64,000 nucleotides of DNA from positions 124,001 to 188,000 of the forward strand of contig NZ_JAAOJA010000010.1 in NCBI RefSeq assembly GCF_013184545.1. Direction: 5' to 3'. The notes beneath the pieces were generated by a model that was not told where the DNA came from, ran no database searches, and saw only the letters and a list, made by a program, of their open reading frames with translations. This DNA comes from Pseudomonas tumuqii (lineage in GTDB: Bacteria; Pseudomonadota; Gammaproteobacteria; Pseudomonadales; Pseudomonadaceae). The position numbers and the translations under genes were made by a program. Of this stretch, positions 59,698-64,000 are shown piece by piece; positions within the stretch are counted from its first letter, which is position 1, and each line of letters begins with the position of its first letter.

Positions 59698-61050
59698 ATG
59701 ACCACAACAACAAGCTTTCCCGATCTGCTCAGCGAAGTACGCGCCTTCCGCGCCCAGCATCCGGCGGTGCGCTACGTCGACCTGATCAGCCTGGACATTC
59801 CCGGGCATTTCTACGGCAAGCGCTACCCGGTCGACATGCTGGAAAAAGTCGCCGCCGGCAGCCCGCTGAAGATTCCGCAGAACTGCGTGCTGCTAGGCGC
59901 CCAGGGCGGTCTGCACCCGATTGGCGACTACTGCTTCAACGACGGCGACCCGGATGCGCCGCGCCGCCTGATCCCCGGCACGCTCAAGCCGGTACGCTGG
60001 GAAAGCCAACCGCTGGGGCAGATGCTGATCAGCTCCGACGGCACCGCAGCGCCGATCGAATTCGAGCCGCGCGAGGTGCTCGCACGGGTATTGCAGCGCC
60101 TGGAAGCACGCGGCATCCGCCCGGTGGTGGCCTTCGAGCTGGAGTTCTACCTGTTCGACCGCGCACTCAAGGATGGCCTGCCGCAATTCCCCCGCGACCC
60201 GCTGTGTGGCGATGCCGACGACCAGCCGAACATGCACATCGAACGCCTGTCGCGCTTCTCCGACGTGCTCCACGAGATCGTCGAGGCGGCCAATGAACAG
60301 GGGGTCGACGCCAACGTGATCACCGCCGAACTCGGCCCCGGCCAGTTCGAGATCAACTTCGGCCACTGCGACGACGGCCTGCGCGCCGCCGACTGGGCCG
60401 CCCTGTTCTGCCGCAGCACCCGCGGCGTGGCGCTCAAGCACGGCCAGCGCGCCAGCTTCATGAGCAAGCCCTATCTGCAGGCGCCGGGCAGCGGCATGCA
60501 CGTGCATGTCAGCCTGTACGACGCGGCGGACAACAACCTGCTGGCGGCGGACCAGCAGCGCCCGCTACGGCATGCCGTGGCCGGCTGCCTGGAGCTGCTG
60601 CCGCACTGCATGCCGATCTTCGCCGCCAACCACAACGCCTACCGCCGCTACGGCGCCATGGTCAACGCCGCCAGCCGCGCCAGCTGGGGTTATGAAGACC
60701 GCGATGCGTGCATCCGCATTCCCGAATCGGACGGCCGCAACCTGCGCATCGAACACCGCCTGGCCGGCGCCGACGCCAACCCCTATCTGGTGCTGGCCGC
60801 CATCCTCACCGGCATGGAGCACGGCCTGGATGCCCAGCGCGAACCCATCGCCCCGCTCAACGACAATCGCCAGAGCGGCATCGACTTCCCCCAGGACATG
60901 CTCGGCGCCGTGGCGGCGATGCGTGACCACCCGGTGGTCAACCAGGGCCTGGGCAGCGAGTTCGTCATGGTCTACTGCGAGAACAAGCGCCAGGATCATC
61001 TGGCCTTCATGCATGACCTGAGCGCGCGCGAGTACCGCTGGTTTCTCTGA
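59698..61050 (+). CDS. Glutamylpolyamine synthetase-like protein (glutamine synthetase family)
   Basis: 450 residues from the ATG at 59698. GS-fold motifs FELEFYLFD, TAELGPGQFEINF, GSGMHVHVSL and IEHRLAGADANPYLVL. The beta-grasp N-domain (DIPGHFYGKRYPVDML) diverges more from SpuB and SpuI than those do from each other, so a different amine substrate is likely. It follows the PuuR-like regulator by 49 bp and pairs with the PuuB-like oxidoreductase. An AGGA box precedes the ATG at 10 nt. Confidence 0.88.
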   Translation: MTTTTSFPDLLSEVRAFRAQHPAVRYVDLISLDIPGHFYGKRYPVDMLEKVAAGSPLKIPQNCVLLGAQGGLHPIGDYCFNDGDPDAPRRLIPGTLKPVRWESQPLGQMLISSDGTAAPIEFEPREVLARVLQRLEARGIRPVVAFELEFYLFDRALKDGLPQFPRDPLCGDADDQPNMHIERLSRFSDVLHEIVEAANEQGVDANVITAELGPGQFEINFGHCDDGLRAADWAALFCRSTRGVALKHGQRASFMSKPYLQAPGSGMHVHVSLYDAADNNLLAADQQRPLRHAVAGCLELLPHCMPIFAANHNAYRRYGAMVNAASRASWGYEDRDACIRIPESDGRNLRIEHRLAGADANPYLVLAAILTGMEHGLDAQREPIAPLNDNRQSGIDFPQDMLGAVAAMRDHPVVNQGLGSEFVMVYCENKRQDHLAFMHDLSAREYRWFL

Positions 61051-61073
61051 GGAGCAGCGCCTTGGTGCCTCTC

Positions 61074-61096
61074 AAGCGGCCGGTTGGCGGCCGCTT
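61074..61096 (+). terminator. Hairpin after the glutamylpolyamine synthetase gene
   Basis: AAGCGGCCG-GTTGG-CGGCCGCTT, a 9-bp perfect stem 23 bp after the stop. No U-tract on either strand, so termination may be Rho-dependent or weak. Confidence 0.45.
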
Positions 61097-61146
61097 AAGG
61101 GGTGGTGTAAACGTATCGAGGGGGGGCATAAGGCCGTCGCTGCCAG

Positions 61147-61599
61147 TCACATCTGCGGCGGCCAGTTATGCGACTCGCCCTGGCAATCCTTGCACCAGGC
61201 ATACAACGCGTCGTACAGGACCAGGCCGTGACGCAGCATGTCCTGGTCGTCGGCGAAGGCATGCGACAGCCCCAGCGAGATGGCATACAGGCCCGCCGAT
61301 TGCGGGCTGAGGTCGAGTCGCGAGGTATCGGCGCCGCGGACGATCTGCGCCAGTTGCGGCAAGGCCGGGTCGGTCAGCCGGTACTTTTTCAGGAATGCGT
61401 CGAAGCTGCATAACTCGCCTTCGTGGGACAGTTCGACGCCCGGTATGTCATAGGGCGTGGCGTTCTGCTCGCGCGCCAGACGCAGCACGTCGCCACTGGG
61501 CACATAGAGGAACTCCGCCTCGGCATCGATGAACCGGCTAATCAGCCAGGGGCAAGCAATCCGGTCGATCTTCGGCCGTTCACGGGTTATCCACTTCAT
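61147..61599 (-). CDS. Short chromate-resistance protein (ChrB C-terminal domain only)
   Basis: 150 residues from the ATG at 61599. It matches the ChrB_C domain: KIDRIACPWLISRFIDAEAEFLYVP, DIPGVELSHEGELCSFDAFLKKY and LYAISLGLSHAFADDQDML. It starts in a 4-bp overlap with the rhodanese stop. It shares the CPWLI/FID pattern with the C-terminal part of the full-length ChrB in the same cluster, so the two are paralogues. Biochemistry unknown; family members are tied to chromate and superoxide protection. Confidence 0.87.
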   Translation of the reverse strand: MKWITRERPKIDRIACPWLISRFIDAEAEFLYVPSGDVLRLAREQNATPYDIPGVELSHEGELCSFDAFLKKYRLTDPALPQLAQIVRGADTSRLDLSPQSAGLYAISLGLSHAFADDQDMLRHGLVLYDALYAWCKDCQGESHNWPPQM

Positions 61600-61940
61600 G
61601 GAGCACCTCCTGCCTGGTTGGCCAGGCTCTGGATGGGCCGGCCGGCGCCGCGCCAGCCGGCGAAACCGTCGATCAGGTAACGCGCATCGAGCCCCATCGC
61701 CTGCAGCGTGGCGGCGCAGCCCTGGCTGATCTCGTGGCCCTGGGCGCAATACAGGACCACCGGCCGATCCCGCGGGATCTGCTCCTTCCAGGTGAACAGC
61801 GCGTCTGGATCGCGCCACTGCGCTGCGGCAATTTCCGTGGCGTCGACCAGGCGCACGGGCGCCCGGCGGACATCCAGCAGGGTGAAGCGCCTGCCCGCCG
61901 CTTGCCATTCCGCCAGTTCGCACATCGAGATACGGCTCAT
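61596..61940 (-). CDS. Single-domain rhodanese
   Basis: 114 residues, rhodanese fold with the active-site loop CAQGHEI at 65-71 (C65). Rhodaneses move sulfane sulfur from a donor to a thiol. It is translationally coupled to the ChrB-C protein downstream and separated from chrA upstream by the 180-bp palindromic element. Unlike typical six-residue loops followed by S/T, the loop has His-Glu, so substrate could differ. Confidence 0.85.
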   Translation of the reverse strand: MSRISMCELAEWQAAGRRFTLLDVRRAPVRLVDATEIAAAQWRDPDALFTWKEQIPRDRPVVLYCAQGHEISQGCAATLQAMGLDARYLIDGFAGWRGAGRPIQSLANQAGGAP

Positions 61941-61953
61941 CGCACACCTCCTC

Positions 61954-62133
61954 AGAGCTTGTGAAAATATCGAGCGCCGTAGCGAGAGCGTCTCCAGGTG
62001 TTCGCGGCCAGGCGCGCTACGCGAAAAATGGGGGAGTTTAGTGAGCTAAATGACCCCGTTTTTTGCGTAGCGCAACGCCAGCAGCGGGCGCCTGGGGGCG
62101 GTCGCAGTAGGCGAGAGTTTTTTCACAAGCTCT
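61954..62133. mobile_element. MITE-like 180-bp palindromic element
   Basis: Terminal inverted repeats AGAGCTTGTGAAAA (61954-61967) and TTTTCACAAGCTCT (62120-62133) bound an element that is palindromic throughout: inner arms GCGCTACGC (62014-62022) / GCGTAGCGC (62065-62073) and a centre TTTAG-TGAG-CTAAA, with matching AAAAATGGGG / CCCCGTTTTTT between. It encodes nothing. The right end is the first base of the chrA stop codon. Features fit a non-autonomous MITE; target duplication is unclear. Confidence 0.8.
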
Positions 62134-63497
62134 CAGTTCAGCAACATATGCACCAGCAAACCCACCAGCGCACAGGCGCCGATCACCTCGATCACCCCGC
62201 GCTTGAACCTGAACAACGCCACTGCCGCCGCCAGCGCGATCAGCGCCGAGGGCCAGTCGAAGGTGCCGCTGAAGCCTTGCGGCCAGAGCACGTGATAACC
62301 GAAGAACAGCGCCAGGTTGAGGATCACCCCGACCACCGCGGCGGTGATGCCGGTCAGCGGCGCGGTGAACTTCAGCTCGCCATGGGTCGACTCCACCAGC
62401 GGCCCGCCGGCGAGAATGAACAGGAACGACGGCAGGAAGGTGAACCAGGTGACCAGGGTCGCCGCCAGGGCGCCGGCGATAAACACCTGCTCGGGGCCGA
62501 ACACCTGCTGCACATAGGCGCCGACGAACGCGACGAAGGCGACCACCATGATCAGCGGTCCCGGCGTGGTTTCGCCCAGCGCCAGGCCATCGATCATCTG
62601 GGTTGGCGTCAGCCAGGCGTAATGGCCGATGGCGCCCTGGTAGACGTAGGGCAGCACCGCGTAAGCGCCGCCGAAAGTCAGCAGCGCCGCCTTGGTGAAG
62701 AACCAGCCCATCTGGGTCAGGGTGCCCTCCCAGCCGTACAGCCAGGTCAGCAGCCCCATCGGCACCAGCCAGAGCACAGCGCCGGCCGCCGCGATCAGGG
62801 CCAGGCGCGAGGCGCGAAACCGTGCATGGGCGGGTGTCGGCGTGTGGTCATCGATCAGCGCCGGGCCGAAGGATTTATCCGCAGCCGCATGGCCACCGCC
62901 GATGCTGAACTGCTCCGGCAACAGCCGCCCGCCGAGATAGCCCAGCAGCGCCGCGCCGAGCACGATCAGCGGGAACGGCACGTTGAGGGCGAAAATGGCG
63001 ACGAAGGACGCCGCGGCGATGCCCCACAGCCAGTTGTTCTTCAGCGCCCGCGAACCGATGCGCCAGGCGGCCTGCAGGACGATGGCGGTGACCGCCGGCT
63101 TGATCCCATAGAAGATCCCCGCCACCAGCGGCACGTCGCCGAAGGCGATATACACCCAGGACAGGGCGATCAGGATGAACAGCGACGGCAGCACGAACAG
63201 CGCCCCGGCGATCACCCCGCCCCAGGTGCGGTGCATCAGCCAGCCGATGTAGGTGGCCAGTTGCTGGGCCTCGGGACCGGGCAGCAACATGCAGTAGTTC
63301 AGCGCATGCAGAAAACGCCGTTCGGACAGCCAGCGGCGCTTTTCGACCAACTCGTGATGCATGATGGAAATCTGCCCGGCCGGGCCGCCAAAGCTGATCA
63401 GGCCGAGCTTGAGCCAGAACAGAAAGGCCTCGACCAGGCTGACGGGCTCGACACGCGCACGCTCGGGCGCGGGGTGTGGCGTGGCATCGTTACTCAT
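62133..63497 (-). CDS. chrA: Chromate transporter ChrA, two-domain (long-chain CHR)
   Basis: 454 residues from the ATG at 63497, overlapping the chrB end by 8 bp; a longer open frame to 63674 runs in the shadow of chrB. Two homologous CHR halves: LGLISFGGPAGQISIM with LLPGPEAQQLATYIGWL in the first, and LLTFGGAYAVLPYVYQ with TTPGPLIMVVAFVAFVGAYV in the second. It exports chromate (and is a sulfate analogue carrier). The stop codon uses the first base of the adjacent palindromic element. Confidence 0.94.
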   Translation of the reverse strand: MSNDATPHPAPERARVEPVSLVEAFLFWLKLGLISFGGPAGQISIMHHELVEKRRWLSERRFLHALNYCMLLPGPEAQQLATYIGWLMHRTWGGVIAGALFVLPSLFILIALSWVYIAFGDVPLVAGIFYGIKPAVTAIVLQAAWRIGSRALKNNWLWGIAAASFVAIFALNVPFPLIVLGAALLGYLGGRLLPEQFSIGGGHAAADKSFGPALIDDHTPTPAHARFRASRLALIAAAGAVLWLVPMGLLTWLYGWEGTLTQMGWFFTKAALLTFGGAYAVLPYVYQGAIGHYAWLTPTQMIDGLALGETTPGPLIMVVAFVAFVGAYVQQVFGPEQVFIAGALAATLVTWFTFLPSFLFILAGGPLVESTHGELKFTAPLTGITAAVVGVILNLALFFGYHVLWPQGFSGTFDWPSALIALAAAVALFRFKRGVIEVIGACALVGLLVHMLLN

Positions 63498-64000
63498 CGC
63501 TACTGGCTTCCTCGGCGAAGGCGACCAGCAGCCCGTCGAACACGACGTGCGCGCTGGCCAGCAGTTGATCGTCGTCGGCAATCGATTGGCGCAGCCCCGC
63601 CAGGACCTGCTCGACACCACTGGCCTCGGCTGGCTGCTGGCCACCGACATCGAGGTAGTGGACCACGCCGGCAATGCGTCTCAGCCCGGGCTCGTGCAGG
63701 GCGAAACTGTCTTGCAGGGTTTCGAAGGTCACCCGGTTGCCGACATGGCTGAACGTCGCGCCATCGAAGTCGAACCCCAGCGCATCGGCCGGGCAATCCG
63801 CGGGCGAGTCCAGCCAGAGGATGCGCCCGGCGGGATCGATGAAGCGCTTGATCAGCCAGGCGCTGGCCAGACGATCGACCCAGGGCCGCTTGCGCGTCGC
63901 CCAGATCCGCCCCTGGTAATCGCCACGGCTGAGCAAGGCAATCGGCAGCTCCTGGCCTGTCGGCTCGTCCGCCGAAAGCGCACGGCTGAGGGCACTTTCC
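63490..64000 (-). CDS. chrB: Chromate-responsive regulator/resistance protein ChrB (N-terminus cut by window edge)
   Basis: Only the C-terminal 169 residues are in the window; the frame is open to base 64000. WATRKRPWVDRLASAWLIKRFIDPAG, FDFDGATFSHVGNRVTFETLQ and IAGVVHYLDVGG are the ChrB_C signature. The family is about 310 residues and often acts as chromate sensor for chrA. Its last codons overlap the chrA start, so the two are cotranscribed. Confidence 0.9.
   Translation of the reverse strand, partial: ESALSRALSADEPTGQELPIALLSRGDYQGRIWATRKRPWVDRLASAWLIKRFIDPAGRILWLDSPADCPADALGFDFDGATFSHVGNRVTFETLQDSFALHEPGLRRIAGVVHYLDVGGQQPAEASGVEQVLAGLRQSIADDDQLLASAHVVFDGLLVAFAEEASSDE

Overview
The window looks like a chromosomal segment of a high-GC Pseudomonas (P. 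aeruginosa / P. alcaligenes / P. mendocina type). Most genes use G/C-ending codons. The order D-2-hydroxyglutarate dehydrogenase-serA, prolyl hydroxylase, DUF2059, hydrolase ... spuHGF-D-CBA/spuI, aguRBA, oprD-family porin, diguanylate cyclase, desA, PAS-GGDEF-EAL is, as far as I remember it, the PAO1 block PA0317 down to PA0285 read in reverse. Several blocks differ from that reference and are probably accessory. No rRNA, tRNA, CRISPR array, complete insertion sequence or prophage was seen.

1-9.3 kb: serine biosynthesis (divergent D2HGDH and serA), a DUF523 protein, an EF-Tu-prolyl-hydroxylase-like dioxygenase, a secreted DUF2059 protein, a lysophospholipase-like hydrolase, a membrane thioredoxin-like protein, an SH3-domain envelope protein and a TPR protein. 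9.4-15 kb: a GlxA-type AraC regulator, small orphan genes, a base-composition island (about 11.2-12.8 kb) with a zinc-ribbon protein and a YdeI-like protein, and topoisomerase III with a candidate LexA box. 15-17.2 kb: an ECF sigma / zinc anti-sigma / CnrX-like periplasmic sensor operon with a recognisable ECF autoregulatory promoter. 17.4-21.1 kb: a TetR-controlled HlyD / FtsX-type permease / ATPase exporter operon behind a perfect 32-bp palindrome.

21.2-34.7 kb: polyamine and agmatine catabolism. SpuFGH with one binding protein import polyamines; SpuI/SpuB glutamylate them, SpuC transaminates, SpuA releases the glutamyl group; AguA and AguB turn agmatine into putrescine under AguR. The second binding protein gene (spuE in PAO1) is missing, and a 705-bp non-coding stretch stands in its place. 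A second polyamine module (oxidoreductase, PuuR/PauR-like regulator, third glutamine-synthetase-like ligase) lies at 57.7-61.0 kb.

34.7-42.4 kb: an MgtE magnesium channel with a duplicated N-terminal region, then a reactive-sulfur module of two tandem operons: persulfide dioxygenase - DUF442/sulfide:quinone reductase fusion - SulP transporter, and an SqrR/BigR-type persulfide sensor - two half-size YeeE transporters - DUF2892. 42.7-57.5 kb: an OprD-family porin, then a c-di-GMP and phosphorelay block (PAS-GGDEF, desaturase, PAS-GGDEF-EAL, REC-HDOD, a 1608-residue multi-PAS sensor kinase, a receiver remnant, a lone receiver, and Hpt-REC-REC-GGDEF). The kinase, receiver and Hpt protein look like one scattered phosphorelay that ends in c-di-GMP synthesis.

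61.1-64.0 kb: a chromate/sulfur module (chrB partial, chrA, rhodanese, short ChrB-C protein) with a 180-bp MITE-like palindromic element abutting the chrA stop codon. Dispersed palindromic repeats of at least four kinds sit between genes throughout. Function assignments rest on motifs and remembered families; no search was run.
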